Shown here piece after piece: positions 9,633 through 17,030 of a stretch of DNA of 41,761 nucleotides; position 1 is the first letter of the stretch, and the number at the start of each line of letters is the position of its first letter. Source of the stretch: Streptomyces novaecaesareae (GTDB lineage: Bacteria > Actinomycetota > Actinomycetes > Streptomycetales > Streptomycetaceae). The stretch lies in the NCBI RefSeq assembly GCF_000716875.1, contig NZ_JNWQ01000061.1, positions 1-41,761 on the forward strand, given 5' to 3'. The notes beneath the pieces were generated by a model. The model saw only the letters and a program-made list of their open reading frames with translations, was not told the DNA's origin and did no database searches. The translations under genes and the position numbers were made by a program.

Positions 9633-10817
9633 ATGTCCGATGTCCTGATTTCGAAGGCCCCGCCCCGCACCACCGGCGGGCTGTCCGCCACCCTCGTCCT
9701 GGCCCTGGGCACCTTCGCCGTCGGAACGGACGCCTGCGTGGTGGCCGGCTTCCTGCCCTCCATGGCCGAGGACCTGCACGTCTCGCCCGCCACGGCGGGC
9801 CAGTCGGTCACCGTCTTCGCCGCCGCCTACGCCGTCCTGTCCCCGCTCCTGGCGACCCTGCTGGCGCGCCTGCCCCGACGCACCCTGCTCATCGCGGCGC
9901 TCACCGCACTCGGCCTGGCCAACCTCGGCTCGGCACTCGCCCCGACCACCGCCGCCCTGCTCGCCACCCGCGTCCTCGCCGCAGCCGGCGCCGCCGCCTA
10001 CACGCCCAACGCGGGAGCCGTCAGCGCCGCCCTCGTCCGCCCCGAACTGCGGGCCCGCGCCCTCGCGGTGGTGATCGGCGGACTGACCGTCGCCACCGCG
10101 ATCGGCGTGCCGCTCGGGAACGCCGCCGAGCACTGGTTCGGCTGGCGCACCGCCCTGGGGCTGGTCGCCGGGCTGTGCCTGGTGGTGGCCGCCGTGCTGC
10201 GCGCCGTCATGCCGCGGCTGCCGGGGAACGCCCGGGTGCCGCTGCGCACCAGGCTCGCCGTCCTGCGGCGACCGGCCGTGCTCACCGTCCTGCCGCTCAC
10301 CGTCCTGGGCATGGGCGCGAGTTACACGGCGTACGCGTACAGCGTGCCGGTGCTGGAGGCCGTCGGGGTGTCCGGCGGCTCGGTGCTCTGGATGCTCCTC
10401 CTGTACGGCGCCGGGGCGGTGGTCGGCAACCTCGCCGCGGGGTGGGCCACCGACCGCTGGGGCTCCGTCACGGTCCTGACCGTCGGGTACGGCACCATGA
10501 CGGCCGCGCTCGGCCTGCTGGCCTGGCTGGCCGCAGCCGGGGCCTCGGCGGTGCCGCCGGTCGGACTGCTGGTGCTGCTCTGGGGCGCCGCCAGCTGGTG
10601 CCAGACGCCGCCGCAGCAGCACCGGCTGATCGGGCTCGCGCCGCAGGAGGCGCCCCTGCTCGTCTCGCTCAACTCCTCGGCCATCTACGCCGGGATCGGG
10701 CTCGGGACGGTGCTCGGCGGCGCCACCCTCGCATCCGGTGCGGCCGTGGTGTACGGGCTCGGCGCGGGCCTCGCGGCGGCGGCGCTGCTGTTCCTGCGCT
10801 GCAGCGCCCGCTCCTGA
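9633..10817 (+). CDS. MFS transporter, DHA1 (drug/arabinose efflux) type
   Basis: 394 aa with about twelve predicted membrane helices and AGGTG nine bases upstream of the ATG. Family hallmarks are the early FAVGTDACVVAGFLPSMAEDL segment, a short Arg-rich cytoplasmic loop (LARLPRRTLL) and GxxLGGA near the C-terminus. DHA1 proteins export small hydrophobic compounds by proton antiport. Regulation by the upstream Rrf2 gene is likely from the gene order. It is convergent with the RiPP ABC permease gene; there is no evidence that it exports the RiPP product. Confidence 0.88.
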   Translation: MSDVLISKAPPRTTGGLSATLVLALGTFAVGTDACVVAGFLPSMAEDLHVSPATAGQSVTVFAAAYAVLSPLLATLLARLPRRTLLIAALTALGLANLGSALAPTTAALLATRVLAAAGAAAYTPNAGAVSAALVRPELRARALAVVIGGLTVATAIGVPLGNAAEHWFGWRTALGLVAGLCLVVAAVLRAVMPRLPGNARVPLRTRLAVLRRPAVLTVLPLTVLGMGASYTAYAYSVPVLEAVGVSGGSVLWMLLLYGAGAVVGNLAAGWATDRWGSVTVLTVGYGTMTAALGLLAWLAAAGASAVPPVGLLVLLWGAASWCQTPPQQHRLIGLAPQEAPLLVSLNSSAIYAGIGLGTVLGGATLASGAAVVYGLGAGLAAAALLFLRCSARS

Positions 10818-10882
10818 TGGATCGTCACATGGCGCCGCAGGGCCCGTCACACCTGCGATACAGCGGCCCCCGGGTGCAGGAG

Positions 10883-11791
10883 TCAGAGGCGGCGGGCCTG
10901 CCGCACCATCGAGCGGGTGATCAGCACGCCGGTGGCCACCGCGATGCCGGCCAGCACCAGCATCCACGGCCAGGCCGTCCCGAACCCGAACAGGGCCGCG
11001 TCACGCAGGCAGCGGATGCCGTAGGTGACGGGGTCGGCCCAGGACAGCCACCGCAGCAGCGGGGCCATCTGTTCCACCGGGTAGAAGGACGGGGCAGCGA
11101 AGAGCAGGACGGGCGCCAGGACGTTGATGGTGACCGTGAACCGCTGGAAGTCCTTGAAGGCCGTCGCGAGCAGGAGGTAGAGGCCGTTGAAGGCGACCGA
11201 GGCCAGCACGGTCGCCAGCAGCAGCGCCGCCCAGTGGTCGGCCGGCCAGCGGAAGGAGAACAGGACACCGGCCAGGGCCAGCGCCGCCAGGGTCTGGGCC
11301 AGGACGAGCGCGGCTCCGGCCGTGAGTTTGGCCGTGATGTAGCTGCCGCGCCTCAGCGGGTACGACCACAGCTCGACGTCCATGTTCCCCATCCGCTCCT
11401 GGAACAGCGAGGCGCCGGCCGTGGTCGCCGCGGCGAGCATCGAGGAGAGCAGCAGGGCCGGGACGGTGAACTCGGCGTAGCCGAAGGGCCGCCCCTGGTA
11501 CCGGACGTCGCCGATCAGCCGCGACAGCGAGGTGGCGAACAGCAGCAGGTAGACGGCGCTGGGGGTGATGGCGAGGAGCAGGTTGGTCCGGTTGCGCGTG
11601 AGCAGGCAGTACTCCCGGTACAGCACGGCGAGGACGTCGTGCTGCCAGGTCCTCCGTCCGGCCTCCGCCTGCCGCGGTACGGCGGTGGCCGGGGCGGTCG
11701 CAGCGGTGTCAGAGGTCTCGGTGGTCTCGGTGGTCTCGGTGGCCCCAGGGGTCTTGGTGGTCGAGGTGGTCGAGGTGGTCTCAACGGTCAC
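10883..11791 (-). CDS. ABC-2 type permease of the RiPP operon
   Basis: 302 aa. The first 40 residues are a Thr/Glu low-complexity stretch (repeated TTETT), cytoplasmic and probably disordered. Six membrane helices follow (about 66-88, 105-125, 146-170, 178-200, 208-228, 276-296), with the ABC-2 pattern FQERMGNMDVELWSYPLRRGSY in a central loop. The GTG start overlaps the ATPase gene by 11 bases, so the two are translationally coupled. The pair should form a DrrA/DrrB-like exporter for the mature peptide or a self-protection pump. It is the last gene of the operon. Confidence 0.88.
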   Translation of the reverse strand: MTVETTSTTSTTKTPGATETTETTETSDTAATAPATAVPRQAEAGRRTWQHDVLAVLYREYCLLTRNRTNLLLAITPSAVYLLLFATSLSRLIGDVRYQGRPFGYAEFTVPALLLSSMLAAATTAGASLFQERMGNMDVELWSYPLRRGSYITAKLTAGAALVLAQTLAALALAGVLFSFRWPADHWAALLLATVLASVAFNGLYLLLATAFKDFQRFTVTINVLAPVLLFAAPSFYPVEQMAPLLRWLSWADPVTYGIRCLRDAALFGFGTAWPWMLVLAGIAVATGVLITRSMVRQARRL

Positions 11792-12725
11792 GGCGGTTCT
11801 CCACGAGCTCCAGGAAGGCGTCTTCCAGCGACGGTGTGCGGAACTCCACCGGGGCGCTCCGGCCCTCCGGGGAACCGAGCCGGGCCATGACGCCCGGCAG
11901 CAGGTCGCGGACCCCGCGCCCGGTGATCCGCACCGCGCCGTCCGCGGCTACGGCGCTGAGTCCGGCCTGCTCGGCCAGGCCGGCCAGGCGCGCCGAGTCC
12001 TCCGGGTCGACGGGCCGCACCAGGGCCGTCTGGTTGCCGAAGCGCTCGGCGAGGTCCGCCGGTGAGCCGTGCTCCAGCAGTCGGCCACGGTCGACGATCA
12101 GCACCCGGGCGCAGTTGCGCTCCAGTTCCTCGACGTAGTGGCTGGTCCACAGCACGGTCGTGCCGTCCTGCTCCCGCAGTTCGCGCAGCAGTTCCCAGAT
12201 CCGGCGGCGGCCGCTGACGTCCAGTCCGGCGGAGGGTTCGTCGAGCAGCAGCAGCCGGGGCCGGCCGAGCAGGGCCCGGACGACCTGGAGCCGGCGCTTC
12301 TCTCCGCCGGAGAGGGTGAAGACCAGTTGGGAGAGCGCGTCCTTGAGGCCGAGGGCGTCGAGCAGTTCATAGCAGGCCGGTCGGGCGTTGCGCCAGCGAA
12401 CGCCCTTGAGGACGGCGGCGATCCGCAGGTTGTCCAGGACGGTCAGCATCATGTCGAAGGGCGCGGACTGGTGGACGACCCCGATGTCGAGCTTGGCCCG
12501 CCCGCCGTGTGCCGAGGGCCCGGCGCCGAAGACGGTGATCCGGCCCGCGGTGGGCACGGCGGCGCCGCAGAGCAGCTTGGTGAGCGTGGTCTTCCCCGCG
12601 CCGTTCGGCCCGAGGAGTCCGACGACCGAGCCCGGTTCGATGGTGAAGGAGAGTCCGTCGACGGCGTTGCGCTGCATGCCCTCGTACCGCTTGACGAGGT
12701 TCTCGGCCTGTACGGCGGCGGTCAT
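11781..12725 (-). CDS. ABC transporter ATP-binding protein of the RiPP operon
   Basis: 314 aa from ATG 12725, which overlaps the upstream protease stop (ATGA). Walker A is GPNGAGKT (39-46). The Q-loop region reads GVVHQSAPFD, the signature LSGGEKRRLQVV, Walker B LLLLDEPSAGLD and the switch His is in LWTSHYVEEL. A C-terminal extension (about 235-314) is of the DrrA/CcmA type. It is the ATPase partner of the ABC-2 permease. Tight coupling to the protease and maturase genes supports a role in export of, or immunity to, the peptide made by this operon. Confidence 0.93.
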   Translation of the reverse strand: MTAAVQAENLVKRYEGMQRNAVDGLSFTIEPGSVVGLLGPNGAGKTTLTKLLCGAAVPTAGRITVFGAGPSAHGGRAKLDIGVVHQSAPFDMMLTVLDNLRIAAVLKGVRWRNARPACYELLDALGLKDALSQLVFTLSGGEKRRLQVVRALLGRPRLLLLDEPSAGLDVSGRRRIWELLRELREQDGTTVLWTSHYVEELERNCARVLIVDRGRLLEHGSPADLAERFGNQTALVRPVDPEDSARLAGLAEQAGLSAVAADGAVRITGRGVRDLLPGVMARLGSPEGRSAPVEFRTPSLEDAFLELVENRRDR

Positions 12726-13606
12726 CGGGGGCACCCTCCGTCGGTGTCGGTCAGCGGGGTGGCGGCGGCCAGCGCGGAAGCGGCGGTCACCGCGGCAGCG
12801 GCCAGCACGGCGGCGGTCGGCGAGGCGGCGGCGGCAGGCGGGGCGGGCCGCAGGGCGCGGACGCGGTCGGCGGCGAAGTCGAGCGTGGCGGCCAGGCCGG
12901 GCGGGTCGAGCGGGCTGCCGAAGCGGAGGTGGAGGTCGGCGGTGTCGGGCGGCAGCAGCGGCCGTCCGCCGTCGGCCGCCTGCGGGTAGCCGAACGAGTA
13001 GCCCACCAGGATGGTGAGGTCGCGTCCTCCGGCGGCGCGCAGCACGGTGTCCAGCGCCTCGGGCGGCAGGGCGCCGAAGGGGGAGATCCCGATCACCGGC
13101 CCGGCGAGGCGCCCGGGGCGCTCGCACTGCCGGACGTCCAGGTCCGTCGACCGGTGTCCGGCCACCGGGCCGGGGATCAGCAGCCGGGTGCGGCCCGGCC
13201 CTCGGTCGTGGTCGTGGTCGCGCTCGCGCTCGCGGGGAAGTGGCCCGAGTGCCGAGAGGGCGGGCTGCCGCGGCGGCACCGCGGCGTGGTACTCGGGCAC
13301 CACGCCCAGGTAGCCGTCCGGTCCCACGACGGGGTCGAGCAGCGGAAGGTTGTCGCCCGCGGTCAGTAGGACGTCCGGGGCGGTCGCCACCACCCGGTGC
13401 ACGATGATCCGTGCGCCGATGACGGCGGCGACCACGTCGCCCGGGACGACCCGGGGCAGCGGCAGTGCTTCCACGGTGACGACCGTCCCCGGCGCGATGG
13501 CCGGCAGCATGCTCTCGCCGCGGGTCCGCAGTCTCGCCCTCCCGGCGGCGGCGAGCACGGCGCGCAGCACGACCGCCTCCGACGGCCCCTCAGGCGTGTG
13601 CCGCAC
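12722..13606 (-). CDS. Signal-peptidase-like Ser/His protease fused to an unknown domain
   Basis: 294 aa from GTG 13606, chosen for a perfect AGGAGG six bases upstream; it overlaps the PqqD gene by 17 bases. Residues 22-110 resemble S24/S26 peptidases: GESMLP with Ser32, PGDVVAAV, then IIVHRVV with His70 and TAGDN with Asp85. The Ser/His/GDN pattern matches the SEC11-like S26B type rather than the bacterial Ser/Lys LepB type. An Arg/Asp/His-rich linker follows (about 130-165). A second domain I do not recognise (VIGISPFGALPPEALDTVL, then ILVGYSFGYP) ends in an Ala-rich, possibly membrane-spanning tail. It probably removes the precursor leader. Substrate and second-domain role are inferred or unknown. 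Confidence 0.7.
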   Translation of the reverse strand: MRHTPEGPSEAVVLRAVLAAAGRARLRTRGESMLPAIAPGTVVTVEALPLPRVVPGDVVAAVIGARIIVHRVVATAPDVLLTAGDNLPLLDPVVGPDGYLGVVPEYHAAVPPRQPALSALGPLPRERERDHDHDRGPGRTRLLIPGPVAGHRSTDLDVRQCERPGRLAGPVIGISPFGALPPEALDTVLRAAGGRDLTILVGYSFGYPQAADGGRPLLPPDTADLHLRFGSPLDPPGLAATLDFAADRVRALRPAPPAAAASPTAAVLAAAAVTAASALAAATPLTDTDGGCPR

Positions 13607-13880
13607 CGGACTCCTCCTGGACCAGACCCTCCGCGACCAGCCGGGCCACGAACTCGCTGATGTCACGGGTGATCAGCGCCTGCTGCGCGGGGCTGGTGGC
13701 GCCGTACCGCCGGATGAGTTCGGCGGTGGCGTCCTCCGCCGAGCGGTCCTCGGAGAGCAGGATCCAGATCTCGGCGGCGGTGCTGTTGAGGGTCTGGAAC
13801 TCGCCGATCCGGGCGGAGTAGAGCCGCACCTCGCCGTCAGAGCGGGTCCACACGACCTCGGGGTCGATCCGGTAGCGCAT
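13590..13880 (-). CDS. PqqD-like RiPP recognition element protein
   Basis: 96 aa. It has the PqqD fold pattern: an N-terminal beta section (YRIDPEVVWTRSDGEVRLYS), a LNSTAAEIWILLSE helix (the usual LN.TA..IW.LL motif), AEDATAELIRRY and a C-terminal helix (ISEFVARLVAEGLV). PqqD proteins bind the leader of a precursor peptide and present it to a radical SAM enzyme. It lies 14 bases after the maturase stop codon and before the protease, consistent with a three-part peptide maturation complex. Confidence 0.9.
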   Translation of the reverse strand: MRYRIDPEVVWTRSDGEVRLYSARIGEFQTLNSTAAEIWILLSEDRSAEDATAELIRRYGATSPAQQALITRDISEFVARLVAEGLVQEESGAAHA

Positions 13881-13894
13881 CGGTCTCGGTCCTC

Positions 13895-15316
13895 TCAGTT
13901 GGCGAGCGGCAGCAGGCGGCGCCCCGCGGTCTTCCAGTCGTCGTGCACGGGGTGGACGGAGTCGTCCAGGACCAGCCGGGGGGTCATCATCGTTTCCTGC
14001 TCGGCCTTCAGCCGTGCTCCGGGGACGCCGGTGGACTCCCAGATGCTGGCGATCATGGACCGGCGCAGGATCCGGCAGAGGTGGCGGCCGTTGCGGTGGA
14101 TGTCCCCGGTCTCCGCCATGTGGTACGCGCGGCAGCCGCCGCCGCAGGCGCCCCGGATGTAGCAGCGGCGGCAGTCCTTGAGGTTCTCGCCCGCGTAGAC
14201 GCTGTTGCGCCGCAGGTCGGCGAGGACGGGCGCCGCGAAGATCTCGGCGAGCGGCTTCCGGCGGACGTTGCCGGCCAGGTGCTGCTTCTCGGTGACGAGC
14301 TTGCAGGGGTACACGTTGCCCAGCGAGTTGATGTAGATCTCGTTGCCGCCCATGCCGCAGTTACCCCTGATCGAGCAGGGCTTGCTCGCCTTCGGGCCCT
14401 CCGGCAGCAGGTTCTTGGTGAGCGGGTTGGTCCACATGAAGTCGAGGATCTTCTGGTACTCCCCCCAGCCGAAGTCGTAGCCGTCGGTCGCGGCCCGGCC
14501 GAGGTCGGAGTGGTTCATCAGCCGCACCCGGGCGATGTCGAGGCCGCCGACGAACTCGGCGAGCCGGTCGAGCAGGTCGACGTTCTCCGGGGTGACCACG
14601 TGGTTGATCACCGGCACGACACCGGCTTCGTTCAGCAGCCGCAGTCCGTTGGCGGTGCGGGCGAACGTGCCCTTCCCGCGGGTGCGTTCGTGCATCTCCG
14701 CAGTGCCCCCGTCGACGCTGACGGTGACCAGGTTGAAGAGCTCGGCGATCTGCCGGGCGGTCTCCGGGCGGCGGATGACCGTCCCGTTGGTGATCATGTT
14801 GACGGCCAGCCCGCGGTCCCGCGCATGGCGGGCGATCTGGAACAGGTCCTTGCGCAGCATCGGTTCGCCGCCGGTGAAGATGAGGTGCCCGACCTTCATG
14901 TCGGCGATCTGGTCGACCAGGTCGAGCGACTCGGCGGTGTCGAGCTCCCCGGGCAGGGCCTTCTCGGAGGAGGCGTAGCAGTAGGGGCAGCGCAGGTTGC
15001 AGCCGTCCGTGATGGCGTAGTACACGGTGGTCAGCGGCGGCTCGGGCTCGCGGATCGCGGGCCGTCTGCCGGGGAGGTAGACCAGCCAGTTGAGCACCAG
15101 CTTGGCCAGGGTCCGTTCCGCCGCGTCGGTGTCCTCGGTGGCCGGCGCGGGCCGGGGCCGGCGACGGGCCAGCGCTTGGAGGACCCGGGTCTCCGGCTCG
15201 GAGAGGATGCACCAGGCCGCCAGCTCGGGGTTGGTGACCAGCCGGTCCCCGTCGTTCGCGAAGTACACCAGGTCGTCGGGGACGAGGAGGTCGTCCCACA
15301 GGTCCAGCAGCTTCAT
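13895..15316 (-). CDS. Radical SAM/SPASM peptide maturase
   Basis: 473 aa. An N-terminal extension (about 1-95) precedes the radical SAM core with CNLRCPYC (Cys106, Cys110, Cys113), which binds the SAM-cleaving 4Fe-4S cluster, and FTGGEPML (147-154). The SPASM domain supplies Cys314, Cys320, Cys338 (LGNVYPC), Cys382, Cys385, Cys391, Cys395 and Cys414, enough for two auxiliary clusters. Such enzymes install thioether or C-C crosslinks in ribosomal peptides (PqqE, AlbA, ranthipeptide and related maturases). The adjacent precursor with three alternating cysteines and the PqqD partner make peptide modification very likely; the bond type is unknown. Confidence 0.95.
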   Translation of the reverse strand: MKLLDLWDDLLVPDDLVYFANDGDRLVTNPELAAWCILSEPETRVLQALARRRPRPAPATEDTDAAERTLAKLVLNWLVYLPGRRPAIREPEPPLTTVYYAITDGCNLRCPYCYASSEKALPGELDTAESLDLVDQIADMKVGHLIFTGGEPMLRKDLFQIARHARDRGLAVNMITNGTVIRRPETARQIAELFNLVTVSVDGGTAEMHERTRGKGTFARTANGLRLLNEAGVVPVINHVVTPENVDLLDRLAEFVGGLDIARVRLMNHSDLGRAATDGYDFGWGEYQKILDFMWTNPLTKNLLPEGPKASKPCSIRGNCGMGGNEIYINSLGNVYPCKLVTEKQHLAGNVRRKPLAEIFAAPVLADLRRNSVYAGENLKDCRRCYIRGACGGGCRAYHMAETGDIHRNGRHLCRILRRSMIASIWESTGVPGARLKAEQETMMTPRLVLDDSVHPVHDDWKTAGRRLLPLAN

Positions 15317-15423
15317 CCTTGACCTCGCCAGTGAGTGAGGGGTGGTGCCCGAGCAGGAGCCCCGGGCACCACCTGGTGTTCTGATGGCGGAGCAGCCGGC
15401 GGCGGACCCCGGCGTTCAGGTCT

Positions 15424-15443
15424 CGGCCGGCCGCGGCCGGCCG
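15424..15443. promoter_or_regulatory. 20-bp perfect palindrome after the precursor stop
   Basis: CGGCCGGCCGCGGCCGGCCG is fully self-complementary and starts four bases past the precursor stop codon in the direction of transcription, 107 bases before the maturase start. In RNA it can fold into a very stable stem. A partial terminator or 3' stabiliser would keep precursor transcript in excess over maturase transcript. This is inferred from sequence and position. Confidence 0.75.
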
Positions 15444-15447
15444 ACCG

Positions 15448-15567
15448 TCAGGAGTCGGACTGGCCGCTGCCGGAACCGGCCAGGGCGCCACAGGCGCAGG
15501 CGCAGCCCATCTCGGCGTCGAAGTCGACCGGGGCGATCTCCGGCTTGACCCAGGCGCTCTCGTGCAT
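15448..15567 (-). CDS. RiPP precursor peptide, 39 aa, CACAC core
   Basis: Short gene with ATG at 15567 and an AGGGA ribosome site about six bases upstream. The leader has AWVKPE at 5-10 and PVDFDAEM at 13-20. The Trp-x-Lys-Pro start and the acidic FDAE segment recall PqqA-type precursors. The core begins GCACACG (21-27; Cys22, Cys24, Cys26) and is followed by a Gly/Ser tail to residue 39. Encoded directly upstream of the radical SAM/SPASM enzyme, PqqD protein, protease and ABC exporter, it is the expected substrate. A -35/-10 promoter lies 80-107 bases upstream. The cysteines are the probable crosslink donors. I cannot match it to a named peptide class. Confidence 0.88.
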   Translation of the reverse strand: MHESAWVKPEIAPVDFDAEMGCACACGALAGSGSGQSDS

Positions 15568-15627
15568 GGTGCTTCCCTTCTGTCGGTGGAACGCGGACAC
15601 AACCGGGACGAAGGACGGGGGCCATTC

Positions 15628-15662
15628 ATCTCAGCTGATGCGAGGGAATCTATCTCAACTGA
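15628..15662. promoter_or_regulatory. Direct repeat overlapping the precursor promoter (candidate XRE operator)
   Basis: ATCTCAGCTGA (15628-15638) and ATCTCAACTGA (15652-15662), 24 bases apart, about two helical turns. The second lies in the -35/-10 spacer of the precursor promoter and the first just past its start site. TCAGCTGA is itself palindromic. The divergent XRE gene is the obvious candidate binder. Confidence 0.65.
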
Positions 15663-15674
15663 AATGCATGTCAA
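15647..15674 (-). promoter_or_regulatory. Promoter of the RiPP precursor operon
   Basis: On the minus strand a perfect -35 TTGACA (15669-15674), a 16-base spacer and -10 TAGATT (15647-15652), a near-consensus housekeeping sigma site. The start is expected near 15640, giving a leader of about 70 bases. The surrounding DNA is clearly more AT-rich than its neighbourhood. Confidence 0.8.
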
Positions 15675-15795
15675 TGGAGTGTGCGGAACGCCCCGAGGAC
15701 GTCGCCGAAGCTTCCGGTCCGGACCGGGCCCGCCGTCACCGGCCCATCCGGCGCACTACGATGGCCGTCCACGACATTCCGACCGAGGAGGCGCA

Positions 15796-16230
15796 GTGGC
15801 GGCACCCGAGCCGGGCGCACCCGCACCGACGCTCGCCGAACAGATCGACCGGCTGTTCCAGACCATCCGCCGGCCCAACCACGAGCCGTACAGCAACGAG
15901 GAGGTCGCGCGGGCCTGCCGGGAGGCCACCGGGGAGAGCTTTTCGGCCACCTACCTGTGGCAGCTGCGCACCGGGCGGCGGGACAACCCGACCAAGCGTC
16001 ATCTCGAAGCGCTGGCACAGTTCTTCCAGGTCCCGCCCGCGTACTTCTTCGACGACGGGCTGAGCGAGCAGATCGCGGAGGAACTGGCGCTGCTCGGCGC
16101 GCTCCGCGACGCCGGGGTGCGGGAGGTCGCGCTGCGGGCCGTCACGCTGTCGCCCGAAGGGCTCGGCACGATCAGCGACATGATCGAGGCGATCGCGCGC
16201 AGAGAGGCCAGATCCCAGCGTTCTGACTGA
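15796..16230 (+). CDS. XRE-family helix-turn-helix regulator
   Basis: 144 aa from GTG 15796, with GGAGG five to nine bases upstream. Upstream in-frame starts would read through the precursor promoter and are rejected. The HTH region is YSNEEVARACREATGESFSA with TYLWQLRTGRRDNPTKRHLE, then ALAQFFQVPPAYFFDD, a pattern common in streptomycete XRE regulators. A C-terminal helical region (about 90-144) probably mediates dimerisation. It is divergent from the RiPP precursor and followed 83 bases later by an ImmA/IrrE-like protease gene, recalling ImmR/ImmA pairs in which the protease cleaves the repressor. Confidence 0.88.
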   Translation: MAAPEPGAPAPTLAEQIDRLFQTIRRPNHEPYSNEEVARACREATGESFSATYLWQLRTGRRDNPTKRHLEALAQFFQVPPAYFFDDGLSEQIAEELALLGALRDAGVREVALRAVTLSPEGLGTISDMIEAIARREARSQRSD

Positions 16231-16313
16231 TTCCGCCGGCGTGCCGCGCCCCTCTACGATCTAGCGATCAACAGCGGACCGGACGGCGGATCCGGCGGAC
16301 GAGGGGGCAGCTC

Positions 16314-17030
16314 GTGGTTGTTGGCTGGCAGCGCACGGTCGGTGGCCGACAGCAGCGGGAGCTCTGGCGGCGATGTCGCAGCATCGCGGCCACCCTGCCC
16401 GTCCGGGAGACCTTCGACCCGGACGCCCTCGCGGCCGACCTGTCGGCCCGGCTCGGACGGCCGGTGGAACTCCTGCCGCTGGCCTGGCCCCCCACGTCCG
16501 GGCCCTGCGGGCTGCTCGTGAGCACCGACCGGGCGGACTACATCGGCTACCCCCGCGACACCACCCCCCTGCACCAGCGGCACATCGTGCTGCACGAGGT
16601 CGGGCACCTGCTGTGCGGCCACCGCGGCGGCCCGGACGTGCTCGCCGGGGCGACCGCCGAAACCCTGCTGCCGAGCCTGTCGGGCGAGCTGATCAGACGG
16701 GTGCTCGGCAGGACGGGCTACACCGAGACCGAGGAACGCGAGGCGGAACTGTTCGCCTCCCTGGTGCTCCACCGGGCGGCCCGGCAGGGGCGGGCACCGT
16801 CGGCCGCCGCCGGTGCTCCGGAGGTCTCGGAGACCGCCGCCCGGCTCGGTTCCGTCTTCGGCGCCACCGCGACCGGGAACCCCACGGCGGCCGGGAACCC
16901 CACGGCGGCCGGGAGCCCCACCGCCGCCGGGAGCCCCGCCGCGGCCGGGAGCTCCATGGCAGCCCCCGGGGCGGGGCACCGCGCGGCGCCGGCAAGACCC
17001 GCGGCCACCCCCGGGCCCGACCCCCGGTGA
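16314..17030 (+). CDS. ImmA/IrrE-like zinc metalloprotease
   Basis: 238 aa from GTG 16314. Residues 14-155 match the IrrE/ImmA fold: the zinc motif HEVGH (94-98) in HIVLHEVGHLLCGH and a second acidic motif EREAELFASL (141-150) whose glutamate can be the third ligand. The last 60 residues are a low-complexity tail with about five six-residue repeats (AAGNPT/AAGSPT). In known pairs such proteases inactivate an XRE repressor. The neighbouring XRE gene suggests the same here (inference). The stop overlaps the next gene (GTGA), so the membrane protein is translationally coupled. Confidence 0.8.
   Translation: MVVGWQRTVGGRQQRELWRRCRSIAATLPVRETFDPDALAADLSARLGRPVELLPLAWPPTSGPCGLLVSTDRADYIGYPRDTTPLHQRHIVLHEVGHLLCGHRGGPDVLAGATAETLLPSLSGELIRRVLGRTGYTETEEREAELFASLVLHRAARQGRAPSAAAGAPEVSETAARLGSVFGATATGNPTAAGNPTAAGSPTAAGSPAAAGSSMAAPGAGHRAAPARPAATPGPDPR
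16868..16957 (+). repeat. 18-bp in-frame tandem repeat in the metalloprotease gene
   Basis: About five copies of an 18-base unit resembling GGCGGCCGGGAACCCCAC, encoding AAGNPT/AAGSPT hexapeptides in the C-terminal tail. The unit is a multiple of three, so copy-number change would alter tail length without changing frame. Confidence 0.75.

Noticed and set aside
9633..10817. MFS exporter as part of the RiPP pathway
   Set aside because: It is on the opposite strand, convergent, and paired with its own Rrf2 regulator; the RiPP operon already has an ABC exporter.
13590..15316. PQQ or mycofactocin biosynthesis
   Set aside because: The maturase and PqqD-like protein resemble those pathways, but the precursor lacks the Glu/Tyr or Val-Tyr target residues and the other pathway genes are absent.
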